Below, one piece after another: positions 10,845 through 22,657 of a stretch of DNA of 64,000 bases; the first letter of the stretch is position 1, and each line of letters starts with the position of its first letter. The notes below the pieces were generated by a model, which saw nothing but the letters and a program-made list of their open reading frames with translations, searched no databases and had not been told where the DNA came from. The DNA is from Gordius sp. MW1 (taxonomy: Eukaryota; Nematomorpha; Gordioida; Gordea; Gordiidae). The translations under genes and the position numbers were made by a program. The stretch spans positions 21,700,001 through 21,764,000 of the forward strand of contig OZ038526.1 in the NCBI GenBank assembly GCA_964036665.1, in the 5' to 3' direction.

Positions 10845-11125
10845 TTCTAGAGAAGAGAGGGTCAAAAAGACGAGTGGGGAAGGGGGCAAAAAAGGGAGTA
10901 GCCAATGGGCAAAGACGGAGGCATAAAGGGGGTGAAGGGCAGGGGGCCCAAAAGAGGGTCAGAAATGGTTTGGCAAAGGGGGAAGAAAGGGAAAGGCAAA
11001 AGAGGAGGGGGGGAGCTGGGTAAAGGGGCTAAAGGGGTGTGGCAAGAGAGGCAAAAGAAGGGGGGGGGGGCAAAGGGACAAAAAGGGGGGGGGCAAAAAT
11101 GAAGAAGGGGGCAATGGTCAAACTC
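10845..11125. repeat. Polypurine (G/A) tract of about 260 bp
   Basis: The plus strand is almost wholly G and A, built from AAAGGGG, GGCAAA and G9 runs with very few pyrimidines. The overlapping lysine/glycine-rich ORFs here are a composition effect, not genes. Such tracts can form triplex or G-quadruplex structures. Confidence 0.85.
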
Positions 11126-12360
11126 TAAGCAGGGGAAGAGAGTTGCCCTAAAAGTTAGCCGCCCACAACTACAAAATGCACAAAAAATTAATAATCAAGT
11201 TAGGCCCGGAAAAAGGACAAAATGGTTGATCTATGGGGAGGAACGGTCATCATCCTACTTTCGGCCAGTTTTTTATTTTTTGCAGGCAAAATGTATATTT
11301 GAAGCTGATACCATAAATGCCAAAACCTGCAGCCTAAATATGAATTTTGATTTTGGCCGGGGTCAGGTCAAGTAGAATTAAGCAACGGTGAGCATTAATT
11401 TAAAGAGAATACTTTAGCCAGTTTCGCAATTACCCGATGTAAAGCAACAACCTAGATAGGTTACCAAACAAAATTCATAAACAATAGAATCAGTCTGGCA
11501 CAAAAACAATAATGGAATTTGGGCTGGGGCGAGGTCAAAAAAATTAAAGCCAACCAGCGGTCATTAGTTAGTCTATTTGCGAAAACAAAAAAAAAGTCAT
11601 TTACAGAAGCATATTAAAAACCCTATATGTTTCCACAGCAATTATTGGAAAATTACAGTAGAACAGGATGGACAGAAGCGAGCCCATAAATTGCATAGCA
11701 TTTAATGAAGGTTTTTTACAAATCAGGGTTTTATAAAGGAAACTTTTTAATTAGAAGATGTTTGTCAAAATTAAGATGTGTATAAACCAGCGATATATAA
11801 TTAAATATAAAAATTTTTTAAATTTAAATTTTTAAAAAAGCCTATTATAATTTAAAAGCTGTTTTGGAATAGTTTAATTTGACCTCTTTAAATATATATG
11901 ATAAAAATTTGTGGTGCCCTTAGCATTTGAGCCGGGATAGGGAAATTCATAGACTAATAATAGAATCTGGCGAGCAGCTCATAATTATTAAGTAAGGGAT
12001 GTAGGTCGCAAATTAACTAAAGGCTACTGATTTTGCTAAAATATTAAAATTAAGTGTAAAAAGAGAATTTTTTCATATTCTCATTTTTGTTTCCATAACT
12101 TTTGCAATCTACCCCCAAGTAATGTTTTACAAACGGCTGGGTTTTGCTGGCGACCTCTAATTTTAGTCGACTTAACATAAACAGACCAAAGATTTTTTAG
12201 TTTGTTTTTCTTATTCGCATAAATAGACCAAAGATTTAGTGGTCAAACCATTGGTCGGTCTGTGTTTAGTCGACTAAAACCAAAGGTCGACCAAACAAAA
12301 CTCAGCCGTTTTACAATACTATCCCCAAGTGCAGCTACACCAAAATGGGTGGTCTAAGCT
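11126..12360. other. Intergenic DNA with one Helitron-like end fragment
   Basis: The only recognisable item is a truncated, inverted 5' block of the Helitron-like family near 11668-11705 (GCGAGCCCATAAATTGCATAG). Nothing else is supported. Confidence 0.45.
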
Positions 12361-12507
12361 CATGGGCATAGCTAGGGGGAAGCAGGAGGCTTCCCCCCTC
12401 TAAATTGAAAAATTTGATATAATTATAGCTAAAATTTTAAAAATTGTTATTTTGCTTGCCCCTAGATCATTATCGCCCCACTCGTTCCAATCCTAGCTAC
12501 GCCCATG
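12361..12507. mobile_element. CATGGGCGTAGCC MITE, 147 bp
   Basis: The inverted ends are CATGGGCATAGCTAGG and CCTAGCTACGCCCATG. The flanking octamers TCTAAGCT and TCTAACTA match at 6 of 8 positions, consistent with a decayed 8-bp hAT-type TSD. The same family has perfect or near-perfect 8-bp TSDs at 44634-45060 and 45138-45341. Confidence 0.7.
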
Positions 12508-12704
12508 TCTAACTATTTTAAATATTTATTAATGCAAGAATCAGATGATCGTCGGTTATTGGTATTGTTCGTGTATTAGGAAATTAATGGCGCGTTTATT
12601 TAAATGTTACTGCTACGTTGCCAAGGTTGGTTATAAATGTGGCCTATCTTTGGGAATATAAACATTAGATAGTAATAAGAAATAACATGTATAGTTAGAT
12701 ATAG

Positions 12705-12967
12705 AGACCAGAAAAGCCCGGCCCGTCAGACCTTTGGGTGGGCCCGGGCGGACACCATAATGAGATTCGGCAATTCGGTCTGAATGAGATTTTTCTATAA
12801 TGTATTATTTAGTTTTTGTGTATTATTTTGTCTCTTTTTGTTCTTATTTAAAAAAATCAAGAATTTAATTTAGAATTTTTACAAGTATATAACAAAACTA
12901 GTAATAAAAGTTGTAAAATCATCATTTCGGGCCGCAGGTTGAGAAGTTTTAAATTTGACCTCTGAGA
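12705..12967. mobile_element. GGGCC-rich hAT-type MITE remnant
   Basis: It begins TAGAGACCAGAAAAGCCCGGCCCG and ends AATTTGACCTCTG. The ends and the GGCCCGGGCGG subterminal motifs match the family of the element at 20077-21024. The interior is AT-rich and non-coding. Confidence 0.55.
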
Positions 12968-13059
12968 TCTATAGTAACATAGACTAGTAAACAACTGATC
13001 CTAGCATTGAAAGTTAATGAATGACTCAGGTCTCTATAATTAAGCATGTGCACTTTTAA

Positions 13060-13960
13060 ATTTATTGTAGCAATTGTGGTATCTACAACTGCAAATGTTA
13101 TAGATTTGGATTCAGAGAAAGACATATTCTTCGATTCATTGGAAAAGGAAATACAAAGAATAGGAAAGGAAAGTTAATTATTGGGCGGACTTTAACCCCA
13201 CGTAGAGAAATATAGCATATGTATGAACGAAAACATGGAGGGCATGGGTATGGCCTAAAGAACATGTAAGGAGACAAGATTTTACAATAATCTAAAACAT
13301 GATCTATAATCAAGGGTCGCCTTTCAAAAGCGTAAAAATTATATCGCGACTAATAGATATGGAAGGCATTTCAGTTGAATGCTAGTACTGCAAAAGAATT
13401 TATGCATATTAAGGAAAGGTATAAAGGGGGAAGATATAACCAGACAGCATAATCCACCTTAAAAGTATTTTCGGAAAGAAGAAAGGTATATAAATCTTAG
13501 AAATAAATGCTAAAAGAGACCGAGATAAGCATAAATCAAACCATAAGAAAGTCTCCACGCTATTGGGTGTCATTAAATTTCCGGTAATGGTGCGGATACA
13601 AAAGAGACGGCAATACAGGTTCTAGGACAGACCACATGCAAAGCTTTGAATAGAGCACTATGGCATAAAGGAATATCGGCTAAGGTGGACTAAACATGAA
13701 CTAAGAAGGGATACGGTATTGGGCATGAAGATGTCACGGGGAGCAAGAGGACGTCCTCGTGTTATGTGGAAAGGGCAATTGGGCAAAGTTATAATGAATA
13801 AGAGAATTAATAGGGTCATGGTCCTTACTATCTCAGATGGGAATAACGAATGCGACTGTGGGACCAAATACATGATAAAGAAGAAAATAAGAGAAATATC
13901 AATAATACACGCTACACAATTCATATATATGTAAAAGAAGTGTGAGGCCGAACTATTTCA
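13060..13960 (+). pseudogene. RTE-type LINE relic, internally deleted
   Basis: The first part (near 13110) matches the endonuclease-domain stretch of the RTE copy at 59505-61447; both read TCAGAGAAAGACATATTCTT. The last part (about 13685-13860) reads like the C-terminal tail of RTE open frames, with an RLRW motif and a run of RGARGRPRVMW type. The reverse transcriptase core is missing and stops interrupt all frames, so this is a dead copy with an internal deletion. RTE elements normally encode an AP-endonuclease and a reverse transcriptase in one protein. Confidence 0.65.
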
Positions 13961-14487
13961 ATATTTGACGCGATCTTTGAATCATTTAACCTTTATTCAA
14001 CATTGTAATATTTGTCAATACAGAAGTGCACAATTCAAAATGTGGGACAAATTTGGTACACTAATTAACATATGAGCAATACCAATTCTCGAACCTCTTG
14101 TTACTCATTAGACAGAGTGCTTAATCAAGGCGTCCATAGAAATTATAAATGTTTATATTTTATAATACAAAGAAATTCTATGGCCTTTACAGTACACAGG
14201 GTTTATATAGGTTTTTAAATTAACTAACTTATAGGCATAAAATTCAAAACATTTGTCTATTTATTTAACATTGGGAGTTAAAAAAATGATAAATATTTAA
14301 ACTTAATTTTTCCCTTAACATTTTTCCCGCAACATAACACTATTTATTTCAAAAATTCTTAAAAACTTAATACGATATCGATATTTTATTCGAGCTGAGA
14401 GAAAAAAACTATCTTTAGAAAATTTACTTTTAAAAAATCAAAAATTGTCACCTTTTTAATTTTGTTAGATATATACAAATACATAGA

Positions 14488-14815
14488 CTAGATAGACTGC
14501 TCATCAATTTTAAATAAGCATTTTAAATGTGATAGCAATTTTGGTAATAAACAAAAATATTGCACTAGTTAACATTGCATTTCAAAATAGATATCATTCA
14601 CAAAATTCATAAAGAAATGCTGTGTAGATGTCATGTTAAAGCAATTAATTGCCATAAATAATTATTTACTAACATTCCTTTGGAAGGTAAATTCACTTTT
14701 TCTGTTTTAACAATGGGGTACAATGCAGAAAGGCATGGGGGGAGATTGTCAAATTCAAAATGGTGGTTTTAATAATACACATTTTGCCACATGATACATA
14801 TGACATGAGCAGTCT
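14488..14815. mobile_element. MITE with CTGCTCAT ends, copy 2
   Basis: The ends TAGACTGCTCAT and ATGAGCAGTCTA are inverted repeats. The interior is homologous to 4487-4913, with an internal deletion. Non-coding. Confidence 0.55.
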
Positions 14816-15113
14816 ATGTAGTATATGGATATATGAGAACTTAGCTAACTGAAACTAAATACGGTGCCAATTTATAAAAAAGTCACAAAACCTTTTATAA
14901 CATAACATATCCAATTTCAAACTAACATATATATATTAATATGCCAAAATTGAGTTAGTTTTTCACATGATTGTAAATTAAATGTAGTTTGTACTGTTTA
15001 CTTCAATGTAAAAAAGGTAATATAATACACCCCTTTTCTAAAAAAACCAAATACAACTTGTCAAGGTTAGTTTATATTAATGTAAAACCTTGAAGTTTTT
15101 TAGAAATCTTATA

Positions 15114-15121
15114 GTATAAAA
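15114..15121 (+). promoter_or_regulatory. TATA box of the secreted-peptide gene
   Basis: TATAAAAG lies about 80 bp upstream of the ATG at 15201, compatible with a start site near 15145 and a short 5' UTR. It supports the neighbouring gene call. Confidence 0.45.
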
Positions 15122-15200
15122 GATAGAATTTTTTGCCACAAAGTATATATATATTCTCTTATAATTTCACCAACTTTTAATAATCTAAAAGATCGCCAAA

Positions 15201-16204
15201 ATGTCACTAAAAGGTAATATCATTCTAGTAGCATGTGTTTTTATGATGGGCTTTTTGCACGAAAGCCATGCCCAAAATTTTACACGTAAGTAGTTTTCAT
15301 TTATTTTTTTTATTATATGATATAAAAATTTTGTAAAAATAATAATTAAATGTTTTTATTAGAATTGGGTATTACTTGTCCAGTAGCATATTGCCTAACG
15401 GGCTACCTTATCTTTAGAGATTCTAGTGGTTGCGTCGTATGTAAGTATAAAATTCAAGATAAATTTTCAAATTTTTTGTTTTTTTTTTAATTTTTGACAA
15501 AAATTTTTTTGTAAAAATAACAAAAAATTCTGAGTTTTTTACAAAAATAAAAACTAAAACTTTTAGGGCCTTACGGGCTTTTTTCACATTATTTAGCAAA
15601 GATTTACAATCTATTTTGTGACTCCCCCCGAATTTTGTGTGATTTTATAATTTTTTTTAAACATTTTCATTGCTCAACAAATAATGGACTTATGAAATCA
15701 ATCGGCAAACTGGTTGCAGATTCTGGTAGCTTACGTTGAACACAAATACATTTTGAATTTTTTCCCCCTAACTTTTTTATAAATCAAATTTAGTAGATTA
15801 AAATTTTACCGATTAAATTGCAAGGAATTGATTTAGCAACTTTGACAGCAAATATTTAAAAAACTTGACGTACAATGAAATAAATTAAAAATTTATTCGT
15901 GTTCACAGTGAAAAAGTCGACAAAAATTTGCAATTTTTCTTGATTGTAATTACTTTTAAATTTTTATAAAGGTTATCCACCTAGGGCCCAAGTAAAATTA
16001 TTTTAGTTTTTTGAAAAAGAACATATTAAAAATTTATTTGTACACATTTACAGCTTAAAAGTTTGGATAAAAAATCCCTAAAAGCAGCTCTAGATGTGCT
16101 TTTAGATGCTATATTGGACCAATCTGATTCAAAGGCAATTAATTAACTTCTCCTCATTTTCCTGACTAATTTTTGCAGCGCTAAAAGGAAGAAAAATAAC
16201 CTAA
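15201..16204 (+). CDS. Small secreted peptide with an antistasin-like cysteine motif (spliced)
   Basis: Exon 1 (15201-15285) encodes a clear signal peptide: MSLKGN, a hydrophobic core of ILVACVFMMGFL type, and a small-residue cleavage site at SHA/Q. It ends at a strong donor, C|GTAAGT. Exon 2 (15363-15440) follows a TTATTAG acceptor in matching phase and encodes CPVAYCLTGYLIF then DSSGCVV, the C-x4-C-x2-GY...GC spacing of antistasin-type protease-inhibitor repeats. It ends at T|GTAAGTAT. The last exon is uncertain: TTTTTGCAG at 16170-16178 gives a short in-frame tail ending at TAA (16202-16204), while an alternative acceptor at 15565-15566 gives a longer tail of random-looking composition. 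A TATA box lies upstream. Secretion is well supported; the inhibitor role is inferred from spacing only, and only part of one antistasin repeat is present. Confidence 0.55.
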
Positions 16205-17170
16205 AATTCATAATTAAAATTATATTATTTGTTTGCAAATATTTTTCATCACAATATATTGATTAACCGCTAAAATCGGACTTATATCGGATATTTCATG
16301 TTTACATGATAAAGATAAATAAACCAAACATAATTTTATTTTTTCGTATTAATCTATAGTTAAAAATAATACATATTTTGTAGTGAATGAAATAACTTAA
16401 AATGTTAAGTATCATTTTGAAATTATTTATTAATAGTAGTTATACCAATATAGATATTTTTAAGAACTGCAGGTAAAAAATTTAATTTTTCAAACTATAA
16501 ACATTCCTAAATTTGTATAAAAACACTTTTTTAAGTCTAGAGTAAAATAAATAATTTAATTAGAAATATCGACTAACTTATACTTTAAAACAATGTAAAA
16601 ACTCATTAGTTGGCAAAGTGAGGGTGGTAAGAGGGCACTGACTCCCCCCCCCCCCTTTATTTTAAATCTATACTGAGCTCAAAAATAATGATAAATAATA
16701 ATTTTATTATAATTATTTGTTTTATCTTTGTAAATAAAAAAATTGAAAAACTTAATAAGGAATATTTTAGGCGAAGTCATATGACAGTTTTCTGCGTGCA
16801 AACATTTCAAAAGTTTGGGGTCTTATGGACCCCATAATTGTGATGAATTTTCATTTTAAAAACAATGTATCAGATCGCAAGTCTCCTTACCAATTTAAGA
16901 ATGTTATAAATGTAAAAATAAAAACACTATACCAAATAACGAGGAAATAATGGGGGTTTTTACAAATTAAAATTAACCTACTCGCTTATAAGTTTGAAAA
17001 TTATTTATCAAACTAATCAAAATTTTAGTAAATAATAATAAAAACTCAAAAAATTATAACAAATAAAACAAATCGACAACTTTGTAGATATAAGGAAAAA
17101 TAAATAAAATTCCAAAAATAACTCTAAAAAAAGGATAAAAATGTGAGACGAAAGTGACGCGCGCGACGTT
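16205..17170. other. AT-rich interval between two converging genes
   Basis: It separates the 3' ends of the peptide gene (plus) and DBT (minus). A C12 run lies near 16643. No canonical AATAAA for DBT is seen close to its stop. Nothing else recognised. Confidence 0.45.
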
Positions 17171-20100
17171 TTATCTCAAATCCACAATCATATTTTCGGG
17201 ATGTTCTAGCAGACGCTTCCAGCAGGTAACGAAACGCGCTACCGTCGCACCGTCTACGACCCGGTGATCAGCTGTGACGCAGATGTTCATCACGTGACAC
17301 GGGGTAACGTGCTGGTCCCGTTCTCCTTCCTTCTCAAACCTGGGCAGTTTCTAAGGGATAATATAAAAAAAAGTCCATTTTTTATTATAAATATATTTTA
17401 CCCTTATCCTGGCTAAAGCGGCTATAGCAACTTCGGGTGGCAAAATAATTGATTGGGCGTGGGTTCCACCGATCTAACAAAATAATAAAATAAAAATAAA
17501 GTGTAAATTCCTAAAAAATATTTAGTTTTAAAAATATATAATTTTTTTATAAACTTGGAGCTTATCAAGAAAGAGTATAATAGTAGTTTGATATAATATA
17601 TAATTTTTCATCAATCCATTATGATATATAAAATGAAAAAAACACAAGTTTAGCTTTCTAATATGAACAGAATATTTCTTAATCGTATCTAATTGCTTTT
17701 TATAAGCAAAATCTCCTAGTTTTCATGGCTTACCAATCAAAAATGTAAAAGATAAACAAATAATATATTATTTTTTTTCAAATTTCCACCCTAATATCTA
17801 GTCAAAACGTTAAAAAAAAGTAGGTCGGGTTGACATTTTCCATGCTAATCCGTTCAACCATGGTAAAAATTAACCTAAATTGTTTCGATAAAGCTTAGCT
17901 GCGGTCCATATTTGACCGCGTTTAGGAGCAAGGAGAGGGGGTCTGGGTTGAAAATTATAACGGGTCCAGTCGGGGGGGGGGGATCAAGTTTAACTTTTAT
18001 AAAAAAAAACTTAGGTCAAATTATTTACGTAAGAAAGGGAAAAGAATGTGGGGGGGGGGGGGGGGCTTGAAAATTATAACGGTTCAAGTTCGATTCGTAA
18101 AAATTTTCAAATATTTTCAGGGCAGCCCTCGTTAGTCTAAGCTAAGTAATGACTTTGGTCTTGTTATTTACGAGGAAGGGGGAGAGAGTGTGGGGGTTTG
18201 GGCCCGTTATAATTTTTAAATAATTTTCAGGCGGGGTTAGGGGTCGAAGTCATGACTTACGGTTCCAATGTTCGAAATGGTAAAAGTCCCACGTGATAAA
18301 TCATCCGGCCCGAGCCGATCGGCTCGACAGAGTGCCGTTAGATTATTCAACTCCTGCGTTATTTCTCTCAAAGTTTTCCGCTGTACCCCTTTAACGTTCG
18401 GTACCAAAAGGCCACGAGCGCTATCCATCGCTATACCCACGTTATGATACGCCTGAACCAACCAACGAATAAATATTTATTTATGCGAATGTGACAAGTT
18501 TAGGCACAACTGGGGAAATGCATAACTGGAGAAAAGTCAAAATAGTTAGAAGAAAGTGTGCTTATATATATATACAGAATATATGTTATTCGAAATAGTT
18601 ATATATATAGTATAAAACTATACTTCTTTTTAAAATTGCAATATAGAGTAAAATAACAAACCTATACAAAATTTGTGTGCTTAAGTATACAATGAAGAAA
18701 CTAAGAGTGACAATGATATACAGCTTGCGATATATAATTGCAAAACAGAATTATTTATAATCCTCATAGTAAAGTTTCAGATATATGTTGCTTCTAAACT
18801 TTAGATTATTATTTGATGCCTATAAATATTATATGCATTTCGCCAGTTGTGCAGGAGCGGAATAAATGAATGAATGTCTCACTAGATATTCTACCGTTTC
18901 TTCGGACTCGTTAAATCGACTATTTAGAATGGGGAATTTCTCGAGAGCCATAGAGACGGACTGCAACATGCAAAATTAAATTCTAAATTACAGTCGATAA
19001 AGTCGTGGGTTCGAGCCCCACGTTGGGCGAATATTTTTTAAAAAAATTTCTTAAATGTAAAAGTTTAGAAATCGTTAAATCCAACATTTTCATAGGCGGA
19101 TCAATGCCATCCGTTTAGTTATAGCGCGTTTTTATATATTTTTTAGTCGTGAATGTAATTTTTTGTATACCATTTATTAAAGACTTCTTATTATTTTACT
19201 ATTTTAAATTGTATATTTATTAAAAATCCCAAAGTTAATAAAAGTGTTTTTGGGAAATATTAATACATTTTTTGAATGTTAAATTCCAAATTATGAAATA
19301 AGAATTATTATGTAATCAGGGTTAAAGATGTCCATTAATTTAAAGTATTTATTTTAATTAAAAAAATTAATATATATTAATAAACTTCAGTTTTAACTCT
19401 TTACATCATATTTCAACAATGATATTCTTAAAATCACAAAAAAATTTATGTAAACATCCAAAAACCAGCCAAAACCCTCCTTTTTGAATATTATGGAAAA
19501 AAAATAATTTACTTTTATGAAGAAGGGGGTAAGCGTTAATTTTGATGGAGTAGACCCTTTTTCACTTCCGCTCAGTATTGCCTCACCTAAACGTTCCCTC
19601 ATTTTGAGTAATTTTCTCACGTCTACTTCTTCGGTAAAAGAAAATTGCGGAATTTTAAGCGTTTCCCTCATTGTCTTTATCATAGCCTTCCTAATACCTG
19701 TTCAAATTAAGTTTTTTATCTTCAACATTTTAAAATATTTTTTAGGGTGGGGGGGGGGGAAGCATTCGCCCGTTCTTGCCCCTGATAGTTAAATAGTATA
19801 AAATCTACGTAATAGGTCAGGCAAATGTGAAAGTATTAGTGTAAGTTGACTTAAATAGTAGAACAATCATATTATTGAAATCAATTTAAGTCCAACCCCG
19901 GCCCGATCTTTCCAAGTTACATTTTACGAACCTAACTCGAGTCGGGCCGGGCCAATAAGTTAAGGTCGGGCTTGGGTTTATGATGCGAAGAAAACTATTA
20001 GTTATTTTTATATTGATACCACTAGGCTTAATTATCCATTCAAAAAACCCTGTTCAAAAATATACATACTTCCTATCAGAGGTCAGAAATGCCCGGCCCG

Positions 20101-22657
20101 GCCCCCTGCCCGGCCCGCCCAGCCCACGGGCCGGGCAACTGTCTTAAGTTTTACTTTTCGGACGGGCCCGGGCGGGCACGCTGATAAGATTCGGGCAATT
20201 CGGGCATGCCAAAAATTTTATCAAATTGATTTTCCTCGAAAAAAGAAAAATTCGCTATGGGCTGATGATGAAGATGATACAGCATTAGATGAGATCAATT
20301 CATACTTGAATGATGTTTTAGACAAGGACGTGGATGAAAAAATTTCCCTTTTAACATGGTGGAAAAATAAAGAAAACAAGTCACATTAAAGTTATCTAAT
20401 ATTTAACTATTTTAGGTATCCTAAATTAGCAAGATTAACAAAAATACTCTTTGCCATCCCGGCGACGAGTGCTGCAAGTGAAAGAAGTTTCTCTATCGCA
20501 GGAAGATTAATAGAGGAAAGACGCACAAGATTATCCCCGGAAATTGTCGACGATTTGTTATTTTTACATAATAATTATGAATAATAAAATATTGTCATCT
20601 TTGTTCTGATCAATATGCCATTATTTAATGCTTATTTTGTAATAGTGGTTAAAAGATTTTGGGATTGGATAAATTCTAGTCTAACGGGCAAATTTTATTA
20701 ATAAGGCCGGGCAGCTCTAATGGTTTGGGCATGGCTGAGCGGACACTTAGAAGGGTTCAGGCGGGGAATTTAGTTGAAAATTTAGACCGGGCCGGGTTTG
20801 GGCAGAAAAATTTTAACAAATCCGACCTCTGTTTGCGACCTCACAAATTCGGGACTAACGGGCAAATTTAATATTTCGGGCCGGGCAATTCGGGCAGCTT
20901 TAACGATTCGGGCGGGCTCGGGCGGACACTTAGATGGGTTCGGGCGGGCTCGGGCGGGCAGATTAATTATAAAATCGGACCGGGCCGGGTTCGGGCTGAA
21001 AAATTCTAACAAATCTGACCTCTGCTTCCTATACCTAGACAAAAGGTTTAAGGAAAAAAAGAAGCTTTATTTTTTTAGATTTTATATAATGATGCTAATT
21101 TTATTAATTCAAATTCAGGAAATGTGATTCTAAGAAACTCCAAAAAACTAATTTATAGATAATAATCTCTAAAAATATTTAAAGTTGCAAAAATATAATT
21201 ACCTTTCACTTTTTCTACTCTGTGGCTCGGGCTATCTATTTTAAAAAATTAAATAAAAATTAAAAGTTAAATTTTGTGTGTATTGTGTTTTGACTAATTG
21301 TTTTTCGAGAATATGCGATTTTTCCATTTCGACGAAAAATTTTACTCGAGGCGACATAACGTCTAACGTCTTCTTCGGTCACCCTACCATCAGGTCTTGT
21401 TGAGTTAATCACACCAATATCTAATACCTAAATTCAATATATTTTAATTTAATTAAATCAATATAAAGTTCCGTTTTTTGGCGTAAAAATTCTTGCAATT
21501 ATCATAAAAAAAACTTGTATTTCAACAATAAACTGTTTTTTTAATCCTAAATTAACTAATTTAAAATTTTATATAAAGTATACATTTATTTACATTTATG
21601 AGTGTTACTTTAAATTAATATTAAAAAAATGGTTTGTTTAATTATGAAAATGTAAAAAAATATTATACAAATTGATTAAGGTTTTTATATAAAACTAGAT
21701 TTTAAAAAGTTTAGTTGCCACTAATGGGCAACAAAGTTCATATATAACATATAAATGGGTAACAAAATTATTAAAAAATTTTAATCCACATTATTTCTAT
21801 TATTCGTTTTTCATTTTTTAATGTAAAATATGTTAAGTGAAAGTATAAACGAGTCTTAACTAACACTAAATTAATGCAAATTTGAGGAAGGAGGGGCCAA
21901 GATATTAACTTTTTAGAAAATTTATTCAAAAAATAATCAATAAAAAAATGTTAAGCTAAGTTCCAATTTCGAAATATAAAATGTATATATTATATAAAAT
22001 CTATTAAGGTGCATTTGAAAGTTAGATAAAAATAAATTTATACCAAAGTACAAAGGTGTTTTAAAAAGATTAATAAAAATAGCCTTAAATACAAAAGATA
22101 ATCCTACTCCTAAGTCTTTAGCTAGTTTTCTGACCATGGGAATGGCTAAACCATTTGGTTTAGAAGTTTTAAGTGGTTCTTTATTTTCTTTTATTTCACG
22201 AGGTGTATTGTAATCTGATGATGGTCCTAAATATTTAACATTTTTTTAAATATATGTTATACCTAAATTCTTGGAATTTTCTCTAGCATTTATAAGTTGA
22301 ATGTCAACCAAGGGATTACCAACTTGGATTATTTCATCAATATCCTTATGTAATTTCATAATTTTTCCATCAAATCTGCTAGTTATAGTTACACTTGCTT
22401 TGTCACTTTGGACTTCACAAATATTATCAAATTGTTTTACATCATCACCTACTTTAACAAACCTTTAATAACTATCATTAGAATATAAAGCTTAAAATTA
22501 CCATTCCTTAATGGCAACTTCCTTAATTCCCTCTCCTATATCAGATAGTTTATAGGGAATGATATGTGAGCAATTGTATTCTACTTTCTAATAAAAATTA
22601 TCTAATATTTCTTACTTGTAGAGCTAGTAAAGCTTTTAAAACCGACTTTTTTATCAT
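17171..22657 (-). CDS. DBT: DBT: lipoamide acyltransferase (E2) of branched-chain 2-oxoacid dehydrogenase
   Basis: E2 core of the mitochondrial branched-chain 2-oxoacid dehydrogenase complex; it transfers acyl groups from lipoamide to CoA in leucine, isoleucine and valine breakdown. Eleven exons (transcript order): 22657-22616, 22587-22502, 22462-22263, 22226-22108, 21427-21346, 21235-21203, 19697-19513, 18960-18883, 18452-18261, 17473-17402, 17350-17171. All junctions are GT-AG, phases agree, and they give 422 codons with a TAA stop (human about 482). The N-terminus has a short basic, hydrophobic leader ([13 protein letters not shown]). The lipoyl domain (about 24-95) has YKLSDIGEG and the lipoylated lysine in [10 protein letters not shown] (Lys64). 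The E3/E1-binding domain is about 135-175 ([19 protein letters not shown]). The acyltransferase domain (about 190-422) ends with the catalytic ADHRVVDG (His392, Asp396). The ATG follows an in-frame stop; a further upstream exon remains possible. The linkers are shorter than in vertebrates. A hAT element (20077-21024) sits in one intron. No frameshift or missing key residue seen. Confidence 0.93.
19003..19029 (+). pseudogene. tRNA-Lys 3' fragment in a DBT intron
   Basis: TCGTGGGTTCGAGCCCCACG then TTGGGCG equals the T-arm and 3' acceptor strand of animal tRNA-Lys. The T-stem CGTGG/CCACG is perfect. The D-arm, anticodon arm and 5' acceptor strand are missing, because DBT coding sequence lies just upstream. 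It is probably a SINE head or tRNA fragment, not a functional gene. Confidence 0.6.
20077..21024. mobile_element. hAT element (948 bp) in a DBT intron, perfect 8-bp TSD
   Basis: The inverted ends CAGAGGTCAGA and TCTGACCTCTG are flanked by CTTCCTAT on both sides (20069-20076 and 21025-21032). The subterminal regions are packed with GGGCCGGG/CGGGC motifs on both sides, typical transposase-binding clusters of hAT elements. The interior keeps the C-terminal end of a hAT transposase on the plus strand, opposite to DBT. The N-terminal domains are missing, so it is non-autonomous. Confidence 0.9.
20258..20584 (+). pseudogene. hAT transposase C-terminal fragment (dimerisation domain)
   Basis: An acidic stretch runs into [10 protein letters not shown], then [26 protein letters not shown] and [19 protein letters not shown]: the hAT C-terminal dimerisation region with its conserved ASER.FS core. 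The two parts join in frame across a 36-nt GT-AG intron (20380-20415). The open frame stops at TAA 20582-20584. The catalytic DDE part is absent, so the product cannot be an active transposase. Confidence 0.8.

Noticed and set aside
10841-11102. Lys/Gly/Arg-rich ORFs as small genes
   Set aside because: They are readings of a polypurine tract; no start context, splice signals or homology.
13098-13313. Minus-strand ORF as a gene
   Set aside because: It is the antisense shadow of the RTE LINE relic.
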